Assembly (NCBI GenBank): GCA_039707655.1
Contig: CM077671.1
Location: forward strand, 303,428,509-303,492,508
Source of the DNA: Elymus sibiricus
Taxonomy: Eukaryota > Streptophyta > Magnoliopsida > Poales > Poaceae
DNA length: 64,000 bases
Direction of reading: 5' to 3'
A program made the position numbers and the translations under genes. The notes below the pieces were generated by a model. That model made no database searches, was not told where the DNA came from, and saw nothing but the letters and a program-made list of their open reading frames with translations. Shown piece by piece: positions 1 to 10,277 of this stretch. The first letter of the stretch is position 1; every line of letters begins with the position of its first letter.

Positions 1-1271
1 ACAGAGCCAAGCTTATGAGTCTTCACATAAGCAACAGGGATAGGATTATACATGTTGTCCATGGAGTAGTAATTCATCTTGGCCTCAGTATAGACATCAA
101 GATCTCCCTCTTGAACTTCTGGGGCTCCTAAGATGGTAGCCCACTCATCAACTGAAGACTGGTATCTGGTGCCCTCAGTCATCCATACTATCCTTCCATC
201 TGGATAGAAACGAGCCATGGAGTAGAACTGCATAATCATCTCATCATTCCATGCAGTCAATTCTTTGCCAACAAATGCATCAATATCTATGGCCTTGAAG
301 TTCTCTAGAACATAAGGGAAGTAGTCTTCATTTTACTTAATGAACCTCTAATCAACATATCTCATGTCGCTAACTGCAGGACTCTTGTCTAGCAACACAA
401 CCTCATAGAAATCTTGCTGCTCCTTGGTGTGGAAGCGAGCATCTACGGTAGTCCTTCTCCTGATAGAATATGGATCATATGCTCTCCATGTCATGAGCCC
501 TTGATCCTTTCTCTTCTTCATGTCTTCTACCACTGGGTGATCATCATTATGTTCTGGCAGATGGGGTCTCAGTTTCCTCAACACATCAACATCTTCCTCT
601 TCATCATCCATGGTGGAAGATTTCTTGTTCTTCTCAACAAGAGGAATATCTCTGGTGGTCCTCTTGGGCTTGGGGGCAGATGACTTCTTAGGAGCAGTTG
701 GCTTGGCCATGGATGCAGCCTGGCTAGTCATGGCATCAGCCAACAGCTTCTTCTTCTTGGAGGGAGGATGTTTTACAACTGGTTCTTCCTCTTCCTCTTC
801 CTCCTGCTTAGCTGGGTCCTCAAACATGGAAGTTGGTCTGCCTTGGACACGAACAATCCTCTTTTTGGCTCTCTTCTGGCCTGCCTTCTTCGGCATGGAC
901 TTAGAAGTCCTAGGTGACTCAAGGGTGAGAGTCAGACCTGCCCTAGAACTCTCTGGTGCTCTCATAGCTTCAAAGCTAGCATACTCTTTCCTAACAGGCC
1001 TTTTGGCAGAAGTGGCCTCATCAGCAGCTTTCCTGGCAGCTTTCTCCTTCTTTTCTTGCTGCTTCTTAGCTAGGATCTCCTCAGGTACAAAGTTTGAATC
1101 TTCTTCATAAAAATTGAGCTTTCTCCTGGGCCTAGTGGCTGCCTTGGGCAAACCATGAGAACTGGGGGTGCCAGGGTCCTCAGAAGATTGGCTAGCCTCT
1201 AGGCTAGTGCGAGCATCCAAATCAATGCTCTGCTCTCTGAAATCATTGTCACTGTCCTATGACCCAGACAT
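1..1271 (-). pseudogene. Downstream plant-transposon-type ORF of copia-like element A (broken, runs off window)
   Basis: This is the extra ORF that follows gag in the minus-strand element A. The likely start is the ATG at 1271, seven bases after an acceptor-like AG at 1279-1280; the fifth codon is TAG (1257-1259), so the open stretch begins at a Met at 1220 and gives 290 residues. Two more in-frame stops, TAG at 348-350 and TAA at 333-335, precede a clean reading to base 1. The N-terminal 200 residues are low-complexity, rich in Lys, Glu, Ser and Pro, with KKKK clusters and a run of seven Glu. Beyond the stops the frame carries FYSMARFYPDGRIVWMTEG (171-227), which resembles the putative plant transposon protein domain (PF20167-like). 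All three stops can be explained by single C-to-T or G-to-A changes. Function is unknown; in SIRE-type copia elements this position is called env-like. I see no membrane segment in the part present. Confidence 0.6.
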
Positions 1272-1384
1272 GTTGTCCCTGTGAATAGATTATAGAAGAG
1301 TGGAATAGATGAGCATCACAAAACACAATAGTTTTTGCAAAATTTGAACTCAAAATTTTAGTCTTAAGTTTCTGCTAAGTGGGT

Positions 1385-2063
1385 TTCGGTTCCATCGAGT
1401 TTAAGTTTTCGGAGCCACCGAGACGTACACCCTCATATGACAGAGACTTGGCAACCCTTTTCGGTTTCATCGAAAAGAGAAACTCGGTCTCACCGAGAGT
1501 GTTCTCAGTAACCCTGGACCCCGAATTGGTGATACCGATTCGTATCAACTCGGTGACACCGAGACACACATGTTGGAAACCTAAACCTAAAAAATCTCGT
1601 TCATCTAATCTAATGGAATTTCTTCTGGTTAGAATCGTAGCAATCCGTGGCAAGAAGATAAACACGTCCTAATGCGCAAGGATTGGAGTTTGGAGCGCAA
1701 AAGGGAGCGAGATCTTTACCCTAATGCGGTGAAGATCTCCTACGACGGCGACGACGGGGCAGATTGCTGTCGACGGCGAAGGACTTTGGCAGCGAGGGCG
1801 CACTTGAGACGAGGAAGAAGTCCGAAGACATGAGCGGCGACAACAGAGGGGTGCGGGAGGCCGAAGAATTGAAGAAGTTTTCAATTTCGGGTCCGCAGGA
1901 ATATATATACCCTACTGTTGTCGGTGACACCGATCCAGGAATTTCGGCGCCACCGAGTTTCTTAACTGTCAGAGACAGAGAAACTCGGTGAAGCCGAGAT
2001 TATCAAATCGGTGGTACCGAGGTTTAAAAACCAGATCAACCCTTGTACTTCGGTGCAACCGAG
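1385..2063. repeat. Array of TCGGT-N3-ACCGA palindromes in element A
   Basis: At least eleven copies of a short imperfect palindrome, consensus CTCGGTNNNACCGAG, are scattered here, for example at 1483-1497, 1549-1563, 1921-1934, 1984-1998, 2007-2021 and 2049-2063. They flank the TATA box and leader intron of the downstream ORF. The same motif recurs in the 5' LTR of element A (22866-23180). Each copy could form a five to six base-pair hairpin with a three-base loop or be a dimeric protein-binding site; which of these is unknown. Confidence 0.7.
1901..1909 (-). promoter_or_regulatory. TATA box with leader intron upstream of element A downstream ORF
   Basis: On the minus strand a TATATATA box lies about 630 bases before the ATG at 1271. 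It is followed by a GC-rich leader, a donor-like GGGTAAAG (GT at 1719-1718) and an acceptor-like TTCACAG (AG at 1280-1279) right before the ATG. This predicts a 441-base leader intron (1279-1719). It suggests the ORF has its own transcript. No expression evidence is available here. Confidence 0.4.
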
Positions 2064-2679
2064 ATTTTGATGTTGGTTACACTGAGTGGCTCTTGTCGAA
2101 ACGAAACTCCGAGTGCTCCTCACACAGAGGGTCCAAGAAGTGCTTGCTCAAATTCTGTGATGAAGCATGAATAGAATTTGAGACTAGAAAGCATAGATAG
2201 CTAGAGGAGGGTACTTAGGCATTCTTGTATGTCCAATTGGCCAAAGAAAATGAAAGCCAAATAACAACAATTGGACATCCTCGAATGAGTAAAGATATGC
2301 ATACCAACATGCTCACACATTAAGATGTCAAATGAAATATGGCAAACATGCAAAACTACTCTAGTATCTACCAAGCACTTTAGAGATGACGGAGTCATCT
2401 ATATATGAGTATACTGACTTAGCAGCCAAGTAAGAATACTTGATCATAGGTCATACTCATCGTTTAAGCACAAGTGGGGTTACCACTTTCACATAAAGCA
2501 TTTAATGTGTTCACATCTTAAGAGATGCGTTGACTCAAGTCTTAGAGTAAAGCCCCCCCCCCCTTGATGTGACATCCCCCCTAAGAGGGATAAATTAACC
2601 TTGGGTTTTTTCTTAGAAGACTTCATGTTGGTATTGTAGTAGTGGATGCTCATAGTTGATGAAGATCATCTTGAGTTGG
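2064..2679. other. Non-coding internal sequence of element A
   Basis: No gene is visible here. In element orientation this lies between the end of gag (17978) and the promoter of the downstream ORF; the two parts were contiguous before the solo LTR inserted, because the same five bases GAGCA flank the LTR. No protease, integrase, RT or RNase H motifs are seen on either side. A run of eleven C occurs at 2553-2563. Confidence 0.5.
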
Positions 2680-2936
2680 GAGCATGTTGGGGAATGTTGC
2701 ATGGGAAACAAAATTTTTCCTACGAACACCCAAGATCTATCTATGGAAGAGGCGGGTCGGGCAAGTTGAGTACTCAGATTCGGCACTTGCTTGACAGAGA
2801 TGTATAGCTACGAGAGGGGAGTGCATCTACATACCCTTGTAGATCGCTAAGTGGAAGCGTATATAATGCGGTTGATGTAGTCGTACGTCTTCACGATCCA
2901 ATCGCGATCCGTCCCAATCTAGCACCGAACGGACGG

Positions 2937-3477
2937 TGTCGTGGTTTTGTCACGGCAGATGTCCGAAGACTTAGGTTCGAGGCCATCGCTGAGGGGGTGG
3001 ACTCGAAGGGGTTGATCGGGACGAAGGACACGAGTTTACCCAGGTTCGGCCCCTCTGGAAGAGGTAAAAGCCTACGTCCTACTTGTGTTGTATTGATTGG
3101 GGTGTCGATTACAAGGGAGCGGATTCGCTTGACCTAGTTCTCGATTGATTCATTTCTTGTCTAAGCCGCCCCAGGGTCTCGCCTTTATATAGGAGGTCGA
3201 GGCCCTGGGTTACATGAGTCTCAAACCGACTCATACAACGTACTCAATCCTATCTCTAAGCCGCCTTGCCTCTTTGGGCAATCCGGCTCCGGGCGGTTTA
3301 CCCGCCCGGGTCTCATACGATCTTCTGTCTTGGGCCTTCGTCTTGACCTGTCAGGTAAGCCACCATGTGGCCTGGCCTTCATCTTCCGGCCCACCTTAAG
3401 GTTTTTTTGGCTATGAGCCGCCAGGTATGACCCGGCCCCTCCAGGGCGGGTCTTACCACGGGGTTATATCCCCAACA
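2937..3477 (-). repeat. Element B 3' LTR
   Basis: 541 bp, in element sense TGTTGGGG at 3477 to CGACA at 2937, same length as the partner at 15675-16215. It is adjacent to target duplication GACGG at 2932-2936. The purine-tract position before it (3478-3490) reads TCTGGGGCCTAA in element sense, a weak polypurine tract. Confidence 0.92.
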
Positions 3478-4391
3478 TTAGGCCCCAGATTGATTTGAGC
3501 CTGCTCATGTCAATCTTCAAATTCACTTGGCGGCGAGTCTCACATTTTTATCACCTGAAAAGAAAACTAATAACCCGCCGTGACGTCACACCGAATATGC
3601 TAAAAAGATTCCGTGACGTTCGCAACGGATCTCCTCATTAAACGGTCGGTCCCGAAAATCGAGGCGTCCCCTCCGGTCAATCATCATTGAGCCTCTCCGA
3701 TTTTCGCGCGCACTGTTGCCATCCCTATCTCATAAATAGGGACACGTGGGGTCCCTTTCCCTTTCTCTGCCGCCACCGTCCTCTTCTCCCTCCTTCAGAC
3801 GCTCTCACCTCCAGAGCTCCACCGCGCCGACCGGATCTTCACCGTCGTCCCCAACGCCGGCCGCTGCATCAACCTGACGCGGTCCAGAAACTCGCCAGCC
3901 CGTCCGCATCCGCAAGGTACCATCCTCACTCCTTGTAAGACCCGCAATCATCTCCAAGTAGGGGTTCGAGTTCATCGGGTTCCTTTAGTGTTCATTGCTG
4001 TTCTTCGCTGTTCTTCGTAATGTAGATTGCAAGTGTCCCTTTGAATCTTATATCGCTGTCTATCCGTTGCGGTGGTCCTTTTAGTGTCAATGCCCACTTG
4101 CTATAGATCTGCATAGCAATCTTCTCCACATGCTGTCCGCCTGTTCTTCCACTCCCCCTTTTTAGGTTTTGAATATATTTCCTTTATCTTCGCCCGTGGA
4201 TCTTGCAACCACGGCTGTAATATGTGAAACCTGTTTGTCCATACTTAACCCGCCGTTATATTGCCGGCTCTTCTGATAAAACATGTCGGCGGCTTAACAC
4301 CTCATCATCATGCTGACCATAGCTACCTTAATTATTTGACGTTTTTCTAACCCGCCATACTTTGCGCCTTCTCACAGTTTGACCCGCCACC
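3478..4391 (+). promoter_or_regulatory. Putative promoter and spliced leader of the element B antisense gene
   Basis: This non-coding stretch on the plus strand contains a palindromic bZIP-type site TGACGTCA at 3581-3588, a TATA-like CATAAATAGG at 3731-3740 and a G-box-like CACGTG at 3743-3748. A donor-like CAAGGTACC (GT at 3917-3918) and an acceptor-like CTCACAG (AG at 4376-4377) define a 461-base leader intron ending 14 bases before the ATG at 4392. The ATG sits in a strong start context, GCCACCATGTC. Together these look like a plant RNA polymerase II promoter directed into the element, opposite to the LTR promoter. Activity is inferred only. Confidence 0.5.
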
Positions 4392-7300
4392 ATGTCGAGA
4401 GCACCTGCATCTTGTGATTGGGTTGGCTCCGAAGTCACCGAGCAACTTTTGCTTGACTTCGTAGAATCGGGTATCTTGCCGGCTCAGGACGTTATACATT
4501 GGCGGGTTCCAGGGCTAGAAATAAGACCTACTCCTAAGGAAGGGGAGGTTGTCGTATTCACTGATCACCTCCTCCGCGGTTTTAGCCCGCCCGGGTCGAA
4601 GTTTTTCCGGGACGTTCTTCACTTCTTCAAGCTTCACCCTCAAGACATAGGTCCAAACTCTGTCACCAATATATGTCAGTTTCAAGTTCTATGCGAAGTT
4701 TACCTGCAAGAAGTGCCGTCTATTGATCTCTTCCATGACTACTTTTATATCAACCGTCAAACTGAAGTGGCAGCGGGACCAAGTTTGGAGCTTGGCGGCG
4801 TTTCTATCCAGAGACGGAGAGATTTTCCCTACCCAGCAGCCGTCTTACCAAGTCACCCAAAGGATTGGAACAAGACCTGGTTTTATTGCAAGGACACTTC
4901 TCCCAAAGAAGAGAATCCGCTGCCGGGTTACCGTCCTACCCGGCTTTGCAACTCCGGAGAACTCCCAGACCGGATGTCCGCCGCAGAGCGAGCAAAATAT
5001 GCTCCAGCCTTCGTGAAGGTCAGGGCCTTAATGGCGAACGGCTTGACCGGCGTCAATTTAACCCGTTGTTGGGTTAGCTGGAAAATCTTGCCACTGAGCC
5101 GGCGTGACCGACTCATGTACGAATTTACGGGTGAACCAAATGACCCTCTCTGTTTCAACGCCACCCCCTGACAGAACAAGACATTAACTCTTCCGTCAAA
5201 TCTCTTCTTGGCGAAAAACAAGAGGCTTGCAACAAAACTGGGCTGAAGCCTTTTTGCGTCAAGAACCCGGCTCCAGCTGTAAGAAACCTTTCTTAGCAAA
5301 CTGCTCATTCTTTGTCTTTTGACCTTCTGCCTTGCTCCTTTTAACCTTTTTGGCGGCTTATGCACAGGCCGGCTCTTCCTTCTGGAAGAAGAAGTATAAT
5401 CCTCCTGTAAGGAAGCCTAAGGCGGGTAAAACCCGCGCCCATAAGAAGAAGAAAACTTCTGCTCAGGAACTGCTTGAGTTTGACGACTCGGAGGTAGAAC
5501 TTGACTCCCTTGGCCGTCTCTTTATGCAACTTATTGACAACAATTATTCACAGGAGGAAACGGAGACAAGCCATGCTGATGCCCCTGAGGTAACTTACAT
5601 TTCCTCTGACTCAGAAAACTTTCCACCAGCGAAAATACGGCGGGTCATCCGGAAAGTTCCATTTTCTCATCCTCTTGCTTATTTAGACGCCAACTTTCTT
5701 TTGAAAAACCAACAGCACACCTCCAGACGTCAGACCCGGAGCACCGGCTCTGAAGAGCTTTTGACCGGCTTACCAAACTCTCCGGCTCCTCGGAAATGGC
5801 CTGCTGAGGTACTCTTTTAACCAAGTCCGATTTTTAACAGTCTTGAATTGTAACCTTACTCTGTTTTTATCGTCTTAACTTTTTCAGGAGACGCCCCCTT
5901 CGTCTGGTGATTCCACTGCATCCAAGCTGCCTCCTCTGAAGATCAACCCGGAGTGCGTACCTTTGTATTTGCACCATACCTTTTTACCATCCTTGTCCTG
6001 TATGTGACAATATTTTTGTTTTCCAGGGCTCAAGCAAAACGAAGGAAGACAGGCGGGTCTACCGCGACTCCGGCTGCCCAAGAGCCGGAGACTGCTAAGC
6101 CGGACTCCCCTGCAACTTATGCTGAGCCTACTGAGGCTAGAAAAGATGCGCCTGACGACGCTCCTCAGCCCTCTGAGCCGGCTGATGACAACATGGCCAC
6201 TCCTGAAAGTCCTCCAAAGGCTGATCCTAAACCGCCCAGCCCTTCAACAACCGTCAAAGATACAGCTCATCCAGAAGTTGTTGTCACTGGGAATGGTTAT
6301 CATTCTCCTGAACCCCATGTGTTAACGAAGCACACCAGCAAGGCTGAAACATGCTCACCAGAAAAACTTGATTTTGAATTCCCCGTGTTAGAAAAACTGA
6401 CTGCAGATGAAATACATGCTGGTTATCTGAACCGCCTCTCCACAAACCGTAATATGGAGTTGAAACTTGTTGGACTGATGAAGAAAAAATATGAGGTACT
6501 CCTTCTCTTGTTTTTCCTTATACCCTTATGTAGCCCCCAAGAGCTGGTTTAGTATTGCAAATAGTAGACCGGGTCTTCCAATCTTTGTCATACTCTAAAT
6601 AGCTTAAGTTGTAGCCCCCAAGTATCGGCTTAATATAGATAATAAGCCGGTACTTACTTGAAATCTAGATCCGAGTGTAGCCCCCAAGTCCGGGTCATTA
6701 TGAAAATGATGAGCCGGAACTTTACTGCTGATATGATCCGGAAAAAACTTCATTGTTTGAAAAGCGCCGTGTGTAGCCACCAAGTGCCGGCTTAACTTTT
6801 TGAAGATGAGCCGGAACTTCATTGTAGACTTAGAGAGAAAACACAGACATTAGCCCCCAAGTGTCAAGTATATTGCTTGCAATCTGCTTGACACTTGTAG
6901 CATAACAGCTTCATCAGTTGTCCACTAATACCTCCTCTTGGCAACTTAGACCTCCTGAACTTTTTTTTTGTATGATGCAGGAAGCTTTGGATGCGGCTGA
7001 GTCTGATCTGACCAGCCTAAGGGAAAATGTTGCTTCGCAACAAACCGCCCGGGCTGAGGCGGAAGAAAAATGGTGGGTTGCCACTAAAGAGCTTGAGAAG
7101 GTTCAAGCTGACTTTACTGCCTTCAAAAAGACTGCTGAGTCGAAAGAAGCCGCCCTGACCAAGTGTGCCAACGATGCTGACCAGCAGCTCAAGCTTGCGT
7201 CAGAAGAGCTACAAACCCTCAAGCGTCATATATCCAGGATGACTTCTGCTATCTTTGGTAAGTACTGAATATTTAGCAAATTTCCTTGCCTTGTTGAAAG

Positions 7301-7961
7301 GCTGCACGAGCGGCTTATAATGCCTCTCTTCCTTGTAGGTCAAAGAAGCCGCCAATTATCTTCTGACAGCTTGTTGAAGTTGAAAGCAGTATACACCTTG
7401 ACAGAACAGCTATACTGCGGGACCCTTTGCACCATCAAAGCTATGCTGACTGAGAAAAGCATCCCCAAATTCATGAAGGGAGTACTAGAGCTCTTGTCCA
7501 CTCTGCCGAAGCAAATTGATGAACTCAAACGATCAGCCGCCAGACAGGGAGCAATGGCTGCGCTAAGCCGGTCTCTAGCTTTTGCCCCTGAATTGATCGC
7601 AGAAGAGATGATGGACGGCTTTCCATCCAAGAAAGATGACGGCTCAGACTTTACCGAAGCTGATTATGCCAAATGTAGGAAAGCCTCCCGAGTACTCGCA
7701 TCGACACTTGTTAATGAAATTGAACTGGCTTCCTACCAGGCGGCTTACGGCGAGGACAGCAAACGAGTGCGCTGCCCAACTTTCGAAGCCAGGGACTTAA
7801 CTCCTGCATGCCGTAAGCCACTCTTTGCTCCTGAAATTGACCCGTCTCCCCTCTTTGACGAGGCCCAGTTTGAAGCTTTAACAAACTGCAACTGGGATGT
7901 GGACAATCTTCAGATTGAAGAGGTCGAAGACCAGACGCAGGATGACCCGCCGTCAAGCTGA
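4392..7961 (+). CDS. Antisense extra gene of element B (gypsy-type transposon domain protein), six exons, one frameshift
   Basis: Predicted exons are 4392-5278, 5368-5808, 5888-5952, 6027-6495, 6981-7257 and 7339-7961, every intron having GT-AG ends (donors GTAAGA, GTACTC, GTGCGT, GTACTC, GTAAGT) and phases that keep one frame. Exon 1 encodes a globular domain with the pattern of the putative gypsy type transposon family (PF04195-like), including a VLHFFKLHPQDIGPNSVTNI-like core around residues 73-92. Exons 2-4 are basic, then Pro/Ser/Glu-rich and probably disordered. Exon 5 is an almost pure coiled coil of heptads, and exon 6 is a helical C-terminal domain. One C appears to be missing from the C run at 5164-5168, which gives a stop at 5169-5171; otherwise the model is open to the stop at 7959-7961. 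Molecular function is unknown. It overlaps no other gene and is read opposite to gag-pol. Confidence 0.6.
6530..6880. repeat. Degenerate tandem repeat inside an intron of the antisense gene
   Basis: Five units starting GTAGCCCCCAAG begin near 6530, 6611, 6677, 6773 and 6850 (spacing 66-96 bases). Several units also share ATGAGCCGGAACTT. They occupy most of the 485-base intron 6496-6980. The same AGCCCCCAA word recurs in the element at 8848, 8959 and 15232. Confidence 0.65.
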
Positions 7962-8344
7962 ACACATTGCTCCTGATTAGGGATGACCCGGCTTTCTGAG
8001 CCGCCGAGACTGGAATTGTATAAAAAACTTTAAGTCCGTTGCATTTGGGCTCCCTGGAGAGCTTTGTAATAGGCGTAGAAAAACTTGATTGCCTCAACCG
8101 TGCTACTTGATGCACTTTTATCTGTCTTGTGTTCTGCTCACATCTTGTCATCATATTTCACGGCGGCTCATCTTAGGAGATAAAACCTGCAAAAACAAAC
8201 AAGACAGAATATGTTCTGTATTGCTGTGAGGGCGGCTTGAAAAAGCATAACCCGGAGATGTTAAATCTTTCATGACCTTGCTTTTTCGAAAACTCATACG
8301 CCGGCTCTTATGGCATGAACTTGTTGTTTGAACTCTTAACAGTA

Positions 8345-8740
8345 CAGGGTCTCTAGTGAGAGTGACCGTCAACTCCATTGAACGGCTCAGGGTCTCTAGG
8401 CGAGATTAACTGGTAAGAGCAACAACAAACCATAAAGAGGCACAGCAGGGCATGAGTACCCCTAGGGCCCATAAGCTACTTCTCACGTGACATAAATCCG
8501 TCGTTTGAACCTTAAACAGTGCAGGGTCTTTAAAAGAGTAACTGTTTAAGAGTACGATTGGGCCACATAGCGGAGAGTATGCACCAGATGGGTGAGTTTA
8601 TCCTCGCTTTCCGTAAGCCGACCCTCACGCGACAAGAGCCGCCGGTTTAACCTTGACCAGTACAGGGTCTCTAGCGAGAGTGACTGTCAAATACTTTGAA
8701 CAGCTCAGGGTCTCTAGCGAGATTAACTGGCAAGAGTTCG
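8345..8740. repeat. About 318-bp higher-order repeat between antisense gene and integrase
   Basis: The word CAGGGTCTCTAG or a close variant occurs at 8345, 8388, 8522, 8663 and 8706. The pair at 8345/8388 and the pair at 8663/8706 match each other closely, giving a period near 318 bases with an internal 43-base sub-repeat. The region 7962-9176 contains no gene; it separates the stop codons of two convergent genes. Confidence 0.6.
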
Positions 8741-8795
8741 GCGGGTCACCTAGCGGAGCAGCAGCAGCATACATGCAGGTTTAACTCTAACTTGC

Positions 8796-8990
8796 GGTGG
8801 CTGAAGAGCCGATCAAGAGGGTGTGTAAGCTAAACCCAGCGGGTTGGAAGCCCCCAAATGATCTTGTTGACGGAGTCAACTTTTTGGGTATATAACCCGG
8901 CCTTACAGTAGCTGAAGAGCCGATCAAGAGGGTGTGTAAGCTAAACCCTGGCGGGTTAGAAGCCCCCAAATGACCTTGTGGTTGTGTTCA
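8796..8990. repeat. 111-bp direct duplication
   Basis: Two copies of a block beginning GCTGAAGAGCCGATCAAGAG start at 8800 and 8911, and each ends with AGCCCCCAAATGA. The offset is 111 bases. The block lies next to the 318-bp repeat and just before the TA microsatellite, in the non-coding tail of element B. Confidence 0.75.
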
Positions 8991-9046
8991 CTTTTGCACA
9001 ATCTGAAGTGTATAACAAGCAGAGGCCCCGGCTTGCAGGGATGCCA

Positions 9047-9050
<4 letters not shown>

Positions 9051-9134
<84 letters not shown>
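9051..9134. repeat. (TA)42 microsatellite
   Basis: An uninterrupted run of 42 TA dinucleotides, 43 bases beyond the integrase stop codon at 9177. It creates long but meaningless reading frames of Ile-Tyr repeats on both strands. The length in the genome may vary through slippage. Confidence 0.98.
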
Positions 9135-9140
<6 letters not shown>

Positions 9141-9176
9141 ATACAATGATGATGTACAATGATGGGAGTCGATGAC

Positions 9177-10277
9177 TCAAGTATAGTAAGGCCGCAGATG
9201 AGCGATGTTCCACGGCCGGTGGGTCTCCTGCCCAGAAGTACGTGACTCGTCTCGTACGTCAATGAGATAATATGACCCATTGTTGAGATTCCTGCTGACC
9301 ACAAAAGGTCCTTCCCATGGAGGAGATAGCTTGTGCGCATCCGTCTGATCTTGAATCAGACGCAACACCAAGTCGCCTTCCTGAAACGTCCGAGTCTTAA
9401 CTCTGCGGCTATGATAGCGACGCAGGTCTTGTTGATAAATCGCCGATCGAGCCGCCGCCAGATCACGCTCTTCATCCAAAGCATCTAACGCGTCCTGACG
9501 CGCTGTCTCATTATCTGTCTCAACGTAAGCCGCCACCCGCGGCGAGTCATGACGTATATCACTTGGCAAGACAGCTTCTGCACCGTAAACCATAAAGAAA
9601 GGCGTATAGCCTGTTGACCTGTTGGGGGTAGTTATGATGCTCCATAGAACTGATGGTAACTCTTCTACCCAACAACCCGGCGTTCGCAGTAGAGGAACCA
9701 TAAGCCGGGGCTTGATGCCTCTCAAGATCTCCTGATTAGCATGCTCTGCCTGACCATTGGACTGTGGATGGGCAACATCAGAGACGTCAAGCTGGATGTG
9801 CTCGCTTTCACAGAATGCCTGCATAGCCCCCTTGGATAGGTTTGTACCATTATCTGTGATAATACTATGAGGGTAGCCAAAACGGTAGATCAATTTTTTG
9901 ACAAACTGAACCGCCGTAGCGGCGTCACATTTGCTGACCGGCTCAGCCTCAACCCACTTGGTAAACTTATCCACCGCCACCAAAAGGTGGGTATTCTTGT
10001 CTTTAGATCTCTTGAAGGGCCCAACCATATCAAGCCCCCAGACCGCAAACAGCCAGGTAATTGGAATCATGCGCAACTCCTGAGCCGGTACGTGAGCACG
10101 TCGCCCAAACTTCTGACATCCGTCACACTTGGTAACCAAGTCCTCTGCATCCTTAGGAGCCGTCAGCCAGAAGAATCCGTGCCAGAAAGCCTTGGCCACC
10201 AAAGATTTTGAGCCGGCGTGATGACCGCAATCGCCAGCGTGAATCTCATTTAAGATTTCCTTACCCTCTTCAGGAGA
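9177..10277 (-). pseudogene. Element B integrase (frameshifted off the polyprotein)
   Basis: This is the C-terminal part of the polyprotein. In order it shows the HHCC zinc finger (HAGDCGHHAG then CDGCQ, about 10228-10108), the DDE core with the first Asp in WGLDMVGPF, the second in IITDNGTNL and the Glu in NGQAEHANQEI, and a C-terminal domain ending HLRPYYT at 9180. Catalytic residues are all present. It is out of frame with RNase H: an extra T in the run near 10276-10280 places a stop at 10270-10272 in the upstream frame. The role would be insertion of the element cDNA into chromosomal DNA in the nucleus. It is open over 360 residues, so decay is recent. Confidence 0.9.

Noticed and set aside
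348..1220. 290-residue ORF as a host nuclear protein gene
   Set aside because: The frame continues through stops into a plant-transposon-protein-like domain and sits where an element A extra ORF is expected; treated as retroelement pseudogene.
1385..2063. CRISPR-like array
   Set aside because: Palindromes are short, spacing is irregular and no unique equal-length spacers exist; a plant retroelement context explains them better.
8956..9340. ORFs of repeated Ile-Tyr on both strands
   Set aside because: Product of the (TA)42 microsatellite.
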